64,000 nucleotides of DNA, taken from NCBI RefSeq assembly GCF_030532715.1, contig NZ_JAUNKO010000004.1:186001-250000 (forward strand). The letters run 5' to 3'. This DNA is from Corynebacterium sp. Lineage in GTDB: Bacteria; Actinomycetota; Actinomycetes; Mycobacteriales; Mycobacteriaceae. The notes below the pieces were generated by a model. It was not told the origin of the DNA, searched no databases, and worked only from the letters and a program-made list of their open reading frames with translations. Position 1 is the stretch's first letter; each line of letters starts with the position of its first letter. Below, piece by piece: positions 9,144-19,169 of this stretch. A program made the translations under genes and the position numbers.

Positions 9144-10571
9144 CTAGTAATCCCCAGCGGACTTCAACGGCAAGATTTCCGTATAGCCCTCCTTGCCGGG
9201 GTTCCACTGCACGGCGTAAAACAAATCCGGATCATCGGTGGGGTAGACGGCGAACTCTTTGTCGTTTTTCACGCCATATTTCTCGGGCTGGCCGAAATAT
9301 TCGTCAGCTTCTTGGCGGGTATTCAACCGGAGCTCGCCGTCGTGATTAAAAGGGAGCGTGTAGGCCACCTTCGTGTTTAGGGGATCACTGTCGGTGTTTT
9401 CGGCGAAAATGAGCACCCCGTTGGAGTGCTTCACCGCGTAAAAGTCGCCCATGGTGGTGGCGCTGCCGATATCCAAGCCCGCGGGCAGGTCCTTGAGCGC
9501 GGTACCCGCAGCGATGTCACCAGTGCTTTTCCGCTCGGAGGCCTGCTGGCTGGGTTTGCAGCGGCACAGGGTAATGCTAATGATTTCCTTGTCTTGGGTG
9601 GTCACCTTCCAAGAGTTCTCGTCCCCAACCGGGAAAAGATATTCGGTGGTGCCGTCGGGGAGTTGCTTTTGTTCCGCGGGTTCGCCCCACAACTCGATGG
9701 CCTTCTCTATGGAGTCGCCGATGACCACGCCGTCAATGGTGGTGGGATTGCTCGGCTCAATGGAATGCAGCTTGCCATCCTGGAACACGAAATCGCTCTT
9801 CTTAAACGTCACCGTGCAGGTGGACTCGTTGCATTCCACGTTGGGGAAGCCCGGTTTGTGTTGCTGAATCTCCTCCACCGAATCGCCTAGGTTGATCCCG
9901 TCTATGCCGTTGCCGTTGAGGGATTTGTGCAGGTCTTCATCCCGGAACGCATTGATGCGCTGCGTGAGCTGCTGCTGATTATCGGCCGTCACGGAAATTC
10001 CACCGGTAGCGGCGGTGATTGCCTCCAAATGCTGGGCGTCTTCCTTGAACGTCACGGCGTCGATACGCAGGTTTGGGTGCGTGTGAGTAATGGTGTTGGT
10101 GAGCGCCTCAAAATCCCCGTCGCAGGTATCCACGCCGTCGGAAAGTACGATAATGCTGGAAGCCTGGTCGGAAGGCAGCTGGTTGGCGGCTTCCTCAATC
10201 GCCTTCGCCAGGGGAGTCCACCCGCGGGGAGTGATACCGCCAATGCTGTTGTAAGTCACCGAGGAATTATCAATCGGCTCCAATTTACGCACCAGCGCCA
10301 CATCCTGGCAGCTCAACCCCTTTTCGGCAGGGCTATCGCCCACGCTATGCCCGTAAGCCACAATACCCAACTGGGTTTTCTGCGGCATTGTCTCAATCAA
10401 GTTGCGGGCGGCAGCCTTCGCGGCGTTGATGCGCAAACCGTCAGCATCGTTGATGAGCATGCTGGAAGAAGCGTCGAACACCAGCATGGTGGGAGGATCC
10501 GACCTAAACAGCGAACATCCGGACAAGAACATCAAAGTGGAGCACAGGATCACAACTGTGCGAGTGTGCAT
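9144..10571 (-). CDS. von Willebrand factor A domain lipoprotein
   Basis: A 475-residue exported lipoprotein: the signal peptide ends in LSGC (Cys19), followed at once by a vWA domain whose MIDAS motif reads DASSS. Further vWA elements are the SDGVDTC strand and the TPLAKAIEEA helix. The C-terminal 250 residues lack a recognised domain and are rich in charged residues. It probably binds protein partners at the cell surface in a metal-dependent way. A second vWA protein of similar plan (signal peptide, vWA, long tail) lies at 41111, next to hydrogenase genes. Confidence 0.85.
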   Translation of the reverse strand: MHTRTVVILCSTLMFLSGCSLFRSDPPTMLVFDASSSMLINDADGLRINAAKAAARNLIETMPQKTQLGIVAYGHSVGDSPAEKGLSCQDVALVRKLEPIDNSSVTYNSIGGITPRGWTPLAKAIEEAANQLPSDQASSIIVLSDGVDTCDGDFEALTNTITHTHPNLRIDAVTFKEDAQHLEAITAATGGISVTADNQQQLTQRINAFRDEDLHKSLNGNGIDGINLGDSVEEIQQHKPGFPNVECNESTCTVTFKKSDFVFQDGKLHSIEPSNPTTIDGVVIGDSIEKAIELWGEPAEQKQLPDGTTEYLFPVGDENSWKVTTQDKEIISITLCRCKPSQQASERKSTGDIAAGTALKDLPAGLDIGSATTMGDFYAVKHSNGVLIFAENTDSDPLNTKVAYTLPFNHDGELRLNTRQEADEYFGQPEKYGVKNDKEFAVYPTDDPDLFYAVQWNPGKEGYTEILPLKSAGDY

Positions 10572-11168
10572 GGCAAACCCCCAAGGAAGGTTTCAAAGCA
10601 GTAGAAATGCTGCAACTAGAATAGCAAGCGCGCTACCCAATTGGGAATGATCTTTTGGTTGGGGGTAGGAGGTTGATGGGCAGGTCAAAGGGTGTTTTCG
10701 AGGGCTTGTTCGAGCTGCGCGCCGGGGTGAACGGCCCCGTGTTGCTCACCAGTGGTAACGTTCGGTGCCGCTCATGCTAGAGATTTCATACGGGGCGGCC
10801 ATATCCCTCACGTCCCTTCGTGGCCAGCAACGAGGTCCGACGATTCTCCGGCGGTCGCGCTTCAACGTCTGTGCCCAGAAGCTGGCCAGTATATGGGGTG
10901 CAGCCCAAAAGCTGAGGGGTGGCAATCTCGGAAAAACAAATGCATTTGGGCTGCTACTAACGCTATCGGGGTAAAGGGCCGAGACGTAACACTGTGCTAA
11001 TTATGTACTGCTGTAGGGTCCTCGATGTCCAGTGCGATTCCTGCATCCTGGGCAGTCATGTATGCGTGTTCTCAAGTTGCCAAGAAGATAGTCTAAAAGG
11101 GAGGGGTGTCGGTTTTGAGTTCAAGGTATCTCGGCCAATGAAGGGGCGGCACTGGATGTGAGGACAAT
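10572..11168. other. Intergenic stretch of about 600 bases without a convincing gene
   Basis: Short open frames on both strands lack ribosome-binding sites and any recognisable protein character. No tRNA, IS end or strong hairpin was seen. It contains the upstream region of the vWA lipoprotein gene and the 3' flank of the GIY-YIG gene. It may be a decayed insertion, since the conserved backbone does not include the GIY-YIG gene. Confidence 0.45.
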
Positions 11169-12101
11169 TTAGAAGTACAGCCCCTTGTTTGACGCAGCCT
11201 TGAGTTCAGCTTGTTCCAGTTCGCGAAGTGTAGTGCCGTCACCATTTTTCCAAGTCGCCTTACCGGAGGTGGAGGAACCTGTGAGGAAGTTGGAGGCCGC
11301 GGACGGCGAAGTGAATAAGGTGTCGCGTAGCAGTTCAAAGTCTGGGCTAATTCGATCGGCGAAACGTTCGCGGTTCTTCTTTGTTGCTTCGGGTGCCGAA
11401 TGAGTCAGATTAGGTCGCAGCTTTGCTCCAGCTAAGACCACGAAACCATCAGTGGTCTGCCGACCATAACCAGATGCGCCAGCACAGTTGAGGTACAGCA
11501 TCGGCTCTACACTCAGAGATGCTGCTTCAGTCGGGGATTTGATGGCTGCCTTTGCGTCATCTACTGCGTCGAAAACTCGGTAACCAAGTGAGCCGATAAG
11601 GATCTTCGCGTTGGCAATGAATTCATCCAACGCAGCCTGTTTCTCTTCGGTGACGTTGCCTGGTGAGGGGTCATTGCTATTGACCGCCCGCACCCGATCC
11701 GCGGCAATCGCCTGCTGGTAAAAAGCGTTTTCTAGATATGAAATTTCGGTCGGTCCGAGTGAATTATCAGAGTCAATGATCAGAATCGCGTGCGTGAAGT
11801 AATCCAGCTTTTCATCCCCTAGATGTTCAGCGACTCTGCTTAGCACACCGTTTCCATTTTTGCGTTCGCGTGCTTGACCAACGTAAAGCAGTTCGTCGCC
11901 GGACTCTATGTCAGTGCCGAACAGTAGATAGATACCAGTCTGGCTGAGCTCGGAGCGATCCTTCGAACGGGTGATCTCCGTTCGAGGGATGGAATAAACC
12001 TTGCCTACCCAGTTGTCGAGGGAACACTTGATCCGCCCATTGGGTGAGCCGTCCATCAAGAAAAGCTGGACAGTCCTAGGGAATGCCACGGGTAACCTCA
12101 A
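11169..12101 (-). CDS. GIY-YIG nuclease family protein with DUF4357-like C-terminus
   Basis: A protein of about 310 residues. The GIY-YIG core reads GIYLLFG ... LLYVGQARERKNG and continues ISYLENAFYQQA, matching the family's metal-binding glutamate helix. The C-terminal part (GASGYGRQTTDGFVVLAGAKLR ... RERFADRI) resembles the DUF4357 module often fused to such nucleases in phage-defence or restriction-associated loci. The start may be TTG at 12101, behind GAGGAAAGA, or GTG at 12089. It is an isolated gene in an otherwise conserved backbone, consistent with acquisition. Target unknown. Confidence 0.82.
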   Translation of the reverse strand: MRLPVAFPRTVQLFLMDGSPNGRIKCSLDNWVGKVYSIPRTEITRSKDRSELSQTGIYLLFGTDIESGDELLYVGQARERKNGNGVLSRVAEHLGDEKLDYFTHAILIIDSDNSLGPTEISYLENAFYQQAIAADRVRAVNSNDPSPGNVTEEKQAALDEFIANAKILIGSLGYRVFDAVDDAKAAIKSPTEAASLSVEPMLYLNCAGASGYGRQTTDGFVVLAGAKLRPNLTHSAPEATKKNRERFADRISPDFELLRDTLFTSPSAASNFLTGSSTSGKATWKNGDGTTLRELEQAELKAASNKGLYF

Positions 12102-12486
12102 TCTTTCCTCGCGTTGTTGTGCCTATTCGACAAGGATATATGTTGTGATAGTTAGGTTAGTTGCAAGGTGTTGATCCAGGTATCTACGTGAACTGCAACG
12201 ATGTAGCTTTCACACGTTGCTTCCGCGTGCAAGTGAACGCTGGCAAGAGTTGGTGCTGTCACGGGCAGGGCTATCGTCTTTGCGCAATCCTGATGCGAGT
12301 GAAAAGCGTGCATGGCGAGAGATGACATTTCTGAATTTTTGACACCGTGGGTATCGCAGTGATCGTATTTTCCCGTCCAGCTAACAGGTAGGTGGCAGTT
12401 GCACACGACAACAGGACACCACTTTTTCAAGTAGGTGCCCTGTTGGTGGTTGATTTGCGGTTGCTTTTGTTTCGCAGCCTACGGTT
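12102..12486. other. Intergenic stretch with an inverted repeat (12408-12447)
   Basis: No supported gene. The arms 12408-12420 and 12434-12447 form an imperfect 13-base stem around a 13-base loop. The hairpin lies downstream of the small secreted-protein gene (stop at 12487) and could end its transcript, although the T-rich side is on the opposite strand. The rest contains the upstream region of the GIY-YIG gene. Confidence 0.45.
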
Positions 12487-12711
12487 CTAGTTGCCGGATA
12501 GTTTGCCGAGCAGGTCGAAGATGCCGAGTTCCATGGAAATGCCCGCGGGGATCCAGAAGATGGTGTTCAGGGCGTTCCAGAGGAATTCTTGAACTGACTC
12601 TTTCACGCTTTGGCTGAGGTCAGCGGCGGCTGCTTGGGGGATGAGCGCGGTGCCTGCGACGAGGGCGGTGGCGCCTGCGGTCGTGATGCGGCGAGTGAAT
12701 TTGTTGGTCAT
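12487..12711 (-). CDS. Small secreted peptide, 74 aa
   Basis: A short exported protein with a clear Sec signal peptide (basic MTNKFTRR start, hydrophobic core, cleavage near AAA-ADL at about residue 29). The mature part is only about 45 residues, cysteine-free, with an amphipathic stretch rich in Leu, Ile and Phe. AAGGA lies before the ATG. No family recognised. Size and amphipathicity recall small corynebacterial channel-forming or envelope-associated peptides, but there is no direct homology evidence here. Confidence 0.7.
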   Translation of the reverse strand: MTNKFTRRITTAGATALVAGTALIPQAAAADLSQSVKESVQEFLWNALNTIFWIPAGISMELGIFDLLGKLSGN

Positions 12712-12888
12712 GGTGTCCTTCGGTTCGAGTTACAAAACAATGAAATAGCCCGGAATCTTTATGGGTGGAAGATTCAGGATAAGGCAGTGCTTCTTGAGCT
12801 ATTCATTCAATGTATCGAAGGGTGTGCTGTGGATATTACACAGCTCATGTGCTGAAACCTTGTTGTTATCGTTTGTCATGCCGATACG

Positions 12889-12919
12889 AAAACTCCCCCG
12901 GCCAACAAGCGGGGGAGTT
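12889..12919 (-). terminator. Rho-independent terminator after accE
   Basis: On the reverse strand AACTCCCCCG pairs with CGGGGGAGTT across a nine-base loop, followed by TTTTCG. It lies 18 bases past the accE stop and closes the accD-accE transcript. Confidence 0.88.
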
Positions 12920-12936
12920 CGGCGGGTGAGCTGCGA

Positions 12937-13170
12937 CTAGTAGAAGCTCACGTTGCGGAATGATGCAGGGTTGTAGGAGGCGTGCATGCGCAGGCGGTCG
13001 TCGTAACTGCCCCACATGTTGCGCTCGCGTTCTGCTTCTTGGGCCACGGCGTTGGATGCCATGGTGGCGAACAAGACGGTGAGTGCCGCAACCTGGGTAT
13101 CGTCGGGGTTGCCGTTGACGATGGTGAGGAAGGGCTTGGTTGCCTCGCTCGTGGTGGTGTCTTGAGACAT
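12937..13170 (-). CDS. accE: Acyl-CoA carboxylase epsilon subunit AccE
   Basis: A 77-residue protein with a flexible, Thr/Ser-rich N-terminus followed by FLTIVNGNPDDTQVAALTVLFATMASN, the conserved core of actinobacterial epsilon subunits, and a C-terminal tail that ends in aromatic residues. It stabilises the AccBC-AccD complex. It lies 15 bases downstream of accD on the same strand, as expected, and before a strong terminator. Confidence 0.9.
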   Translation of the reverse strand: MSQDTTTSEATKPFLTIVNGNPDDTQVAALTVLFATMASNAVAQEAERERNMWGSYDDRLRMHASYNPASFRNVSFY

Positions 13171-13185
13171 AGAGGGCCTTTCGGT

Positions 13186-14808
13186 TTACAGCGGAATGTT
13201 GCCGTGCTTCTTGGCCGGAACCTGAACAACCTTGCGGTCCAGCAGGCGGAGGCCTTCGATGATTTGGCCGCGGGTCTCGGAAGGCGGAATGACGGCGTCG
13301 ACATAGCCGCGTTCGGCGGCCATGTACGGGTTGACCAGGGTGTCTTCGTACTCGCGCTCGTATTCCTTCATCACCTTCATGACGTCTTTGCCTTCGGCGG
13401 CGGCGGCCTTGATCTCCTTGCGGTAGATGAAGCCAACTGCGCCTGCGGCACCCATGACGGCGATTTGTGCGGTGGGCCATGCGAGGACGAGGTCTGCGCC
13501 CATTTCCTTGCCGCCCATGACGCAGTATGCGCCGCCGTAGGACTTGCGGGTGATCACGGTGATCTTGCCAACGGTGGCTTCGCAGTAGGCGTAGAGGAGC
13601 TTGGCGCCGCGGCGAATGATGCCGTTGTATTCTTCGTTGGTGCCGGGCAGGAAGCCGGGGACGTCAACGAATTCGATGATTGGGATATTGAAGGCGTCGC
13701 AGGTGCGTACGAAGCGGGCGGCTTTTTCGGAGGCCTTGATGTCCAAGCAGCCGGCGAATTGCATGGGCTGGTTGGCTACGATGCCTACGGAGCGGCCTTC
13801 GACGCGGCCGAAGCCGATGATGATGTTTTCGGCGTAGCCTTCCTGGATTTCGAAGAATTCGCCGTCGTCGACGACGCGGGTGATCACGTCTTTCATGTCG
13901 TACGGCTGGTTCGGGGAATCCGGGATGAGGGTGTCCAGCTCGAGGTCGGATTCGTTGATGTTTTCTTGGATGGAGCCCACCATGAGGTCAGCTTCCGCCC
14001 GCGGGGCTTCCGCACGGTTGTTCTGCGGCAGGTAGGACACGAGTTCGCGTGCCCAGTCGAGGGCGTCGGCGTCGTCGGAGGCGGTGTAGTGGGAGGTGCC
14101 GGAGGTGGCCATGTGGGTGTGCGCACCACCCAGCTCTTCTTGGGTGACTTCCTCGCCGGTGACGGTCTTGATCACGTCGGGGCCGGTGATGAACATCTTG
14201 GAGGTCTTATCCACCATGATGATGAAGTCGGTCAAGGCGGGGGAGTACACGTGGCCACCGGCGCAGGCACCCATAATGAGGGAGATCTGCGGGATCACGC
14301 CGGAAGCTTGCGTGTTGCGGAAGAAGATTTGGGAGTAAAGGCCGAGGGAGACAACGCCCTCTTGGATGCGGGCGCCCGCACCCTCGTTGATGCCGATCAG
14401 CGGTACACCCGTCTTGATGGCCATGTCCATAACTTTGACGATTTTTTCGCCGTAAACTTCGCCCAGTGCGCCGCCGAAGATGGCGCCGTCTTGGGAAAAG
14501 ACGCAGACTTTGCGGCCGTCAATGGTGCCATAACCGGTCACAACACCGTCCGTAACCGGGCGCTTCGCGTCGAGCCCGAAGTTCTTGGAGCGGTGACGTG
14601 CGAGGGCGTCGATCTCTACGAACGAACCTTCGTCAAGGAGGTATTCGATGCGCTCGCGCGCGGTCTTCTTACCAGCCGTGTGGGACTTCTCCACGGCGGC
14701 TTGCCCCATGGGCGCTTGGGTCTCGGCAATGCGGGCGCGTAGGTCAGCCAGCTTGCCGGCGGTAGTGGTGAGATCAGGCGCTTCGGCGCCGGTGTTGGCA
14801 GCAGTCAT
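13186..14808 (-). CDS. accD2: Acyl-CoA carboxylase beta subunit (carboxyltransferase), AccD2/DtsR2-like
   Basis: A 540-residue carboxyltransferase with two crotonase-fold halves. Oxyanion-hole glycines are visible in [16 protein letters not shown] and [16 protein letters not shown]. The start at ATG 14808 matches the family (MTAAN then [13 protein letters not shown]); an upstream extension to 14886 is unlikely. It transfers CO2 from carboxybiotin on AccBC to an acyl-CoA. The paralogue at 14947 lies directly upstream on the same strand. Which of the two handles acetyl-CoA and which long-chain or propionyl-CoA cannot be read with certainty; gene order fits dtsR2. Confidence 0.9.
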   Translation of the reverse strand: MTAANTGAEAPDLTTTAGKLADLRARIAETQAPMGQAAVEKSHTAGKKTARERIEYLLDEGSFVEIDALARHRSKNFGLDAKRPVTDGVVTGYGTIDGRKVCVFSQDGAIFGGALGEVYGEKIVKVMDMAIKTGVPLIGINEGAGARIQEGVVSLGLYSQIFFRNTQASGVIPQISLIMGACAGGHVYSPALTDFIIMVDKTSKMFITGPDVIKTVTGEEVTQEELGGAHTHMATSGTSHYTASDDADALDWARELVSYLPQNNRAEAPRAEADLMVGSIQENINESDLELDTLIPDSPNQPYDMKDVITRVVDDGEFFEIQEGYAENIIIGFGRVEGRSVGIVANQPMQFAGCLDIKASEKAARFVRTCDAFNIPIIEFVDVPGFLPGTNEEYNGIIRRGAKLLYAYCEATVGKITVITRKSYGGAYCVMGGKEMGADLVLAWPTAQIAVMGAAGAVGFIYRKEIKAAAAEGKDVMKVMKEYEREYEDTLVNPYMAAERGYVDAVIPPSETRGQIIEGLRLLDRKVVQVPAKKHGNIPL

Positions 14809-14861
14809 GGCAATCAGTGTAAATCTTTGTTCGCAGTTTTTTGCCAGTGTGGGCAAACAAC

Positions 14862-14915
14862 TGTGATCTTGAGTGGTTTTTCCCACATCAATGGGGGTAA
14901 CCGCTCAAGATCACA
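14862..14915. repeat. 17-base inverted repeat between the two accD genes
   Basis: The arms 14862-14878 (TGTGATCTTGAGTGGTT) and 14899-14915 (AACCGCTCAAGATCACA) pair along their whole length with one T-G wobble and enclose a 20-base loop. It lies between the stop of accD1 (14947) and the start of accD2 (14808). Neither side has a clear T-tract, so it may act as an mRNA processing or attenuation structure, or as an operator for accD2. Confidence 0.75.
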
Positions 14916-14946
14916 TGAGAGAACAGGGGGTACGGCTGGGGGTGCC

Positions 14947-16566
14947 TTACAGCGGGATATTTCCGTGCTTGCGGGCCGGCCGTGCCACGTTCTTATCGCG
15001 CAGCAGGCGGAGGTTGCGGGCGATCTGTCCGCGGGTTTCGGACGGTACGATCACGGCGTCGATAAGCCCGCGCTCCGCGGCGAGGTACGGGGTGAGCATG
15101 TAGTCCTCGTATTCGCGTTCGAAGGACTTGGTGAGTTCGGCGACGTCCAGGCCGCGCTCCGCGGCGTCGGCAATTTCGCGGCGGTAGAGGAAGCCCACGG
15201 CGCCCGCGGCTCCCATCACGGCGATCTGCGCGGTCGGCCACGCCAAGTTCACGTCGGCGCCCAAGCCCTTGGAACCCATGACGCAGTACGCGCCACCGTA
15301 GGCCTTGCGCAGGGTCACGGTAATCTTCGGCACGGTCGCCTCACCGTAGGCGTAGAGCAGCTTGGCGCCGCGGCGCAGAATGCCGTCGTACTCCTGGCCG
15401 GAGCCGGGCAGGAAGCCGGGGACGTCCACCAGCATCACGATCGGAATATTAAAGGCATCGCAGGTGCGCACGAAGCGGGCGGCTTTTTCGGAAGCGTCGA
15501 TGTCCAGGCAGCCGGCGAAGTGCATCGGCTGGTTTGCCACGAAGCCCACGGACTGGCCTTCCACGCGGCCGAACGCGATGACGACGTTGGGGGCGCGGTC
15601 TTCCTGGATCTCCAGGTAGGTGCCGTCGTCGGTGATGCTTTCGATGACGTCGCGAATATCATAAGGAATAGTCGGGGAATCCGGGATGATGTGGTCCAGC
15701 TTGAGGTCATCCGGAGTCATGTTTTCCTCGATGGTGCCTTCCTCGCGGTCAAAGTCCTCCAGCGGCGCCTGCTGGCGGTTGTTGGAGGGGAGGAAGGACA
15801 CCAGGTCCTGCACCCAGTCGAGGGCTTCTTCGTCGCTGGTTGCGGTGAAGTGCGAGTTGCCGGCCTTTTCCATGTGGACGTTTGCGCCGCCCAGTTCTTC
15901 CTGGGAGATGTCTTCACTGGTGACGGTCTTGATCACGTCGGGCCCGGTGACGAACATCTTGGAGGTCTGGTCCACCATCACCACAAAGTCCGTGAGCGCG
16001 GGGGAGTAGGCATTGCCGCCAGCGCAGGAACCCATGATCACGGAGATTTGCGGCACCACGCCGGAGGCGTTGATGTTGTGGTAGAAGGTCTGCGCGATGA
16101 GGTCCAGCGACACCGCACCGTCCTGGATGCGGGCACCGGCGCCTTCGTACAGGCCGATCAGCGGGCGGCCGGTAGCCACGGCCAGCTCCATGATCTTGAT
16201 CATTTTCTCACCGTAGACTTCGCCGAGCGCGCCGCCGAAGACGGTGCCGTCTTGGGAGAAGATGCAAACCTCACGGCCGTCGATGGTGCCCCAGCCGGTG
16301 ATGATGCCGTCGGTGGTGGGGCGGCGCTTCTGCATACCGAACGCATGGGTGCGGTGGCGGGTCAGCTGGTCGGTCTCCATAAAGGAGCCTTCATCGAGCA
16401 GGTAATCTAGACGTTCCCGTGCGGTGAGGCGACCGGCGTCGTGCACCTTTGCCACCGGGCGGTGGCCGACCGGGTATTGCGCTTCTGCACGGCGTGCCTT
16501 CAGATCAGCGATCTTGTCGGCAGTGGTCATGGGCGCGATCTCGATCAAACGTGAGGAAATAGTCAT
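14947..16566 (-). CDS. accD1: Acyl-CoA carboxylase beta subunit AccD1/DtsR1-like
   Basis: A 539-residue carboxyltransferase; ATG at 16566 gives MTISSRLI, the same opening as corynebacterial DtsR1. Motifs include [49 protein letters not shown] and the C-terminal [11 protein letters not shown] shared with its paralogue. Together with AccBC and AccE it forms acetyl-CoA carboxylase for malonyl-CoA supply. It is divergent from birA, which encodes the ligase that biotinylates AccBC. A FasR-type operator might be expected in the 205-base gap, but I could not identify one. Confidence 0.92.
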   Translation of the reverse strand: MTISSRLIEIAPMTTADKIADLKARRAEAQYPVGHRPVAKVHDAGRLTARERLDYLLDEGSFMETDQLTRHRTHAFGMQKRRPTTDGIITGWGTIDGREVCIFSQDGTVFGGALGEVYGEKMIKIMELAVATGRPLIGLYEGAGARIQDGAVSLDLIAQTFYHNINASGVVPQISVIMGSCAGGNAYSPALTDFVVMVDQTSKMFVTGPDVIKTVTSEDISQEELGGANVHMEKAGNSHFTATSDEEALDWVQDLVSFLPSNNRQQAPLEDFDREEGTIEENMTPDDLKLDHIIPDSPTIPYDIRDVIESITDDGTYLEIQEDRAPNVVIAFGRVEGQSVGFVANQPMHFAGCLDIDASEKAARFVRTCDAFNIPIVMLVDVPGFLPGSGQEYDGILRRGAKLLYAYGEATVPKITVTLRKAYGGAYCVMGSKGLGADVNLAWPTAQIAVMGAAGAVGFLYRREIADAAERGLDVAELTKSFEREYEDYMLTPYLAAERGLIDAVIVPSETRGQIARNLRLLRDKNVARPARKHGNIPL

Positions 16567-16771
16567 GTTTTTGGATACTAGACCATGGCTGCGTTTGTTT
16601 CCACTACAAAACGCGAGTGATTTGTGCCACGTTGCAGAGTTGGATGTGTTTCTCCCCAAAATGAACTGTGTGTGAGCAGCGGGAATGCTGAGTGTTGCAA
16701 AGGTTGTGGGGGCGAACATCGACCTCAAGAAATTGTGTTGCCCCAGTCACGTCTCAGCTAGAGTGGCACCC

Positions 16772-17554
16772 ATGACTGACCGAACACCGCTCGATGTGCC
16801 GCGTTTGCGTGCCGCCGTCGCAGGCGTCTACGCGGATGTGGTGTACACGGAATCCACCGGCTCCACCAACGCGGACTTGGCGCTCGCGGCGCAGCGCGGC
16901 GCCCCAGCGTGGACGGCGCACGTGACCGAGTACCAGCATGCGGGGCGGGGCAGGCACGGCCGCGTCTGGACGGCACCGTCGGGTAGCCAGGTGATTTTGT
17001 CTATCCTGATGCGCCCGCCCGCGGAGACGCTGCAACGCTTAGGCACCATGCCACTGATCACCGGGCTGGCGATCCTTGATGCCCTGCCCATCGAAGCCCG
17101 CCTGAAATGGCCCAACGACGTGCTCGTGCAGGGGCGCAAACTGTGCGGGATCTTAGGCGAGGCCGTGGCTCTTGACGAGCACCCCGCACTCGTCATGGGG
17201 TTGGGGCTCAACGTTTCGCTCACGGAGGCGGAACTTCCGGTGCCGCATGCCATTTCCCTCGACCTTGCCTTCCCTGATCAGCAGTTCGATCGCACGGAAT
17301 TGGCGGCGCAGATCCTGTTGGCGTTGCACAATCGCCTGAGCCAGTGGATTCACAACGACCCCACCCTGATCCGCGACTACCGCCAGGTGTGCTCCTCCAT
17401 TGGGCAGCAAGTCAAGGTAGTGTTGCCTGGTGATGCAATCCTTCTTGGTGAGGCGGTAGATGTGGCTGAAGACGGTAAGTTGCGGGTCGTCGATAAGCAG
17501 GGAACTCTGCACGAGTTGGCCGCAGGTGATGTAACCCACCTGAGGTTGCAATGA
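16772..17554 (+). CDS. birA: Biotin-[acetyl-CoA-carboxylase] ligase BirA
   Basis: A 260-residue monofunctional biotin protein ligase. Motifs are STGSTNADLALAA, the biotinyl-AMP loop AGRGRHGRVW, LKWPNDVLV and KLCGILGE, followed by a C-terminal SH3-like cap. No N-terminal helix-turn-helix is present, so it is an enzyme without repressor function. ATG 16772 is favoured by family length. A TAGAGT hexamer lies just seven bases upstream of the ATG, so the mRNA may be leaderless. Neighbourhood with accD genes matches its substrate. Confidence 0.94.
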   Translation: MTDRTPLDVPRLRAAVAGVYADVVYTESTGSTNADLALAAQRGAPAWTAHVTEYQHAGRGRHGRVWTAPSGSQVILSILMRPPAETLQRLGTMPLITGLAILDALPIEARLKWPNDVLVQGRKLCGILGEAVALDEHPALVMGLGLNVSLTEAELPVPHAISLDLAFPDQQFDRTELAAQILLALHNRLSQWIHNDPTLIRDYRQVCSSIGQQVKVVLPGDAILLGEAVDVAEDGKLRVVDKQGTLHELAAGDVTHLRLQ

Positions 17555-17958
17555 CCTACGTTGATGTGACGTCCCCGCTGCGCGCAATGGCGATGCCGGT
17601 GGTGGAGATGTTGGCGTTCACCGCGGCGTTTTGGATGCTGGTGGGTTTCCTCGACCGTGACTTCTACCCGTGGCGCAATCTCGTGGTGCTGGTGTGGGCG
17701 CTGTGCGTGTTGTGGCGCTTCGTGCTGCCGCTGCTCAAGCAACGCCGCCGACGCCTCACCGTCACTGACACTGAAATTCGGGTGCGCAACCCTGGGTTGT
17801 TTTCGCGCACCATGACGATTCCGATGCGGGTGGTGCGGGGTGCTGGGCGTCATCGGGACATGCTCACGCTACACACGCAGGCTGGCCCCGTGTACGTCAC
17901 GGGCGTGCCAAAAGCGAAAAGAATTGCGGATACAATCAACCAGCTGTCCTATAGTTAA
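17551..17958 (+). CDS. PH-domain membrane protein
   Basis: A 135-residue protein with two hydrophobic segments in the first 70 residues (LAFTAAFWMLVGF and LVVLVWALCVLWRFVLPLL), then a basic patch and a bacterial PH-like domain (RLTVTDTEIRVRNPGLFSRTMTIPM). It overlaps birA by four bases, the conserved birA-PH-purK order of Actinobacteria. Function unknown; probably membrane-associated. Confidence 0.85.
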   Translation: MTYVDVTSPLRAMAMPVVEMLAFTAAFWMLVGFLDRDFYPWRNLVVLVWALCVLWRFVLPLLKQRRRRLTVTDTEIRVRNPGLFSRTMTIPMRVVRGAGRHRDMLTLHTQAGPVYVTGVPKAKRIADTINQLSYS

Positions 17959-17962
17959 TCGG

Positions 17963-19168
17963 GTGAATAACCACCCCACTGACGCCCACGCGCCGGGAAT
18001 GCCCGTCGTTGCAGTAATCGGCGACGGCCAGCTCGCCCGCATGATGCACACTGCCGCCATCGAACTCGGCCAATCCGTTCGCCTCCTGGCCGGCGCGCGG
18101 AACGCCTCCGCTGCGCAAGTTGCCGCCGACGTTGTCCTCGGGGACTACCTTGAGTTGGATGCGCTGCGCAGAGTCGCGGCTGGGTCGTGCGTGGTCACCT
18201 TCGACCACGAACACGTGCCAACCGAACACCTGCACCAATTGGTTGCGGAGGGGGTGAACGTGCAGCCCGGGCCGGAAGCGCTCGTCAACGCCCAAGATAA
18301 GCTGGTGATGCGCCAACGGTTGGCGGCAATCGGCGCGCCGGTGCCCCCGTTCGCGGAGGTTTCTACCCGCGAGGATGCGCTCGCTTTTTGGGATACCGTC
18401 GCTGGCGAAGTTTGCCTGAAAGCCCGCCGCGGCGGATACGACGGCAAGGGCGTGTGGTTCCCCGCAACACGTGCCGAATTCACCGAGCTTGTTGACACCC
18501 TGCTTACCCAGCGCGTGCCGCTCCTGGCCGAACGTAAAATGCCCCTCGTGCGGGAACTTTCCGCCATGGTTGCCCGCACCCCTAGTGGAACCGTCGAGCC
18601 GTGGCCGGTGGTGCATTCCATTCAGCGCGACGGCGTTTGCGTGGAAGCCATCGCCCCGGCCGAGGACTGCCAGTTCGCCGACGCCGCCACCGACCTCGCA
18701 TGCCATATTGCCGACGCTCTTGGCGTGACCGGGGTGATGGCCGTGGAGCTCTTCGAAACCGCAGACGGCATTTGGGTAAACGAGTTGGCCATGCGCCCCC
18801 ACAACACTGGGCACTGGACTCAAGACGGGTGCGTGACCAGCCAATTTGAGCAGCACTTGCGGGCCGTTATGGACCGTCCGTTGGGCGCCACTCGCTGCCT
18901 CGGCGCGCATACCGTGATGGCGAACGTGTTGGGCGGCGAGGAAGACCCTGAGCTGCCGATGCCGGAGCGGGTCCGTGAGGTGTGGCAGCGGTTCCCCGAT
19001 GCGAAGGTGCACCTGTACGGCAAGGGGTGGCGCCCGGGCCGTAAAATCGGCCACGTAAACATTTGCTCCGACGAACCCGTCACCGAGTTACGACGCCGCG
19101 CCGAACTCGCCGCCCACTTCCTCGTGCACGCCGTGTGGGCTGACGGGTATCCCGCTCGAAAGGACTAG
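17963..19168 (+). CDS. purK: N5-carboxyaminoimidazole ribonucleotide synthase PurK
   Basis: An ATP-grasp enzyme of about 401 residues in purine synthesis that converts AIR and bicarbonate to N5-CAIR. Motifs are [42 protein letters not shown] and [14 protein letters not shown]. The start is probably GTG at 17963, just past the PH gene stop; ATG at 17999 is possible but removes a short conserved lead. purE follows two bases after the stop. Confidence 0.94.
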   Translation: MNNHPTDAHAPGMPVVAVIGDGQLARMMHTAAIELGQSVRLLAGARNASAAQVAADVVLGDYLELDALRRVAAGSCVVTFDHEHVPTEHLHQLVAEGVNVQPGPEALVNAQDKLVMRQRLAAIGAPVPPFAEVSTREDALAFWDTVAGEVCLKARRGGYDGKGVWFPATRAEFTELVDTLLTQRVPLLAERKMPLVRELSAMVARTPSGTVEPWPVVHSIQRDGVCVEAIAPAEDCQFADAATDLACHIADALGVTGVMAVELFETADGIWVNELAMRPHNTGHWTQDGCVTSQFEQHLRAVMDRPLGATRCLGAHTVMANVLGGEEDPELPMPERVREVWQRFPDAKVHLYGKGWRPGRKIGHVNICSDEPVTELRRRAELAAHFLVHAVWADGYPARKD

Positions 19169-19169
19169 C

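Noticed and set aside
12982..16410. Long open frames on the forward strand opposite both accD genes
   Set aside because: They are antisense to strongly recognisable carboxyltransferase genes and have Val/His/Asp-rich composition typical of high-GC shadow frames.
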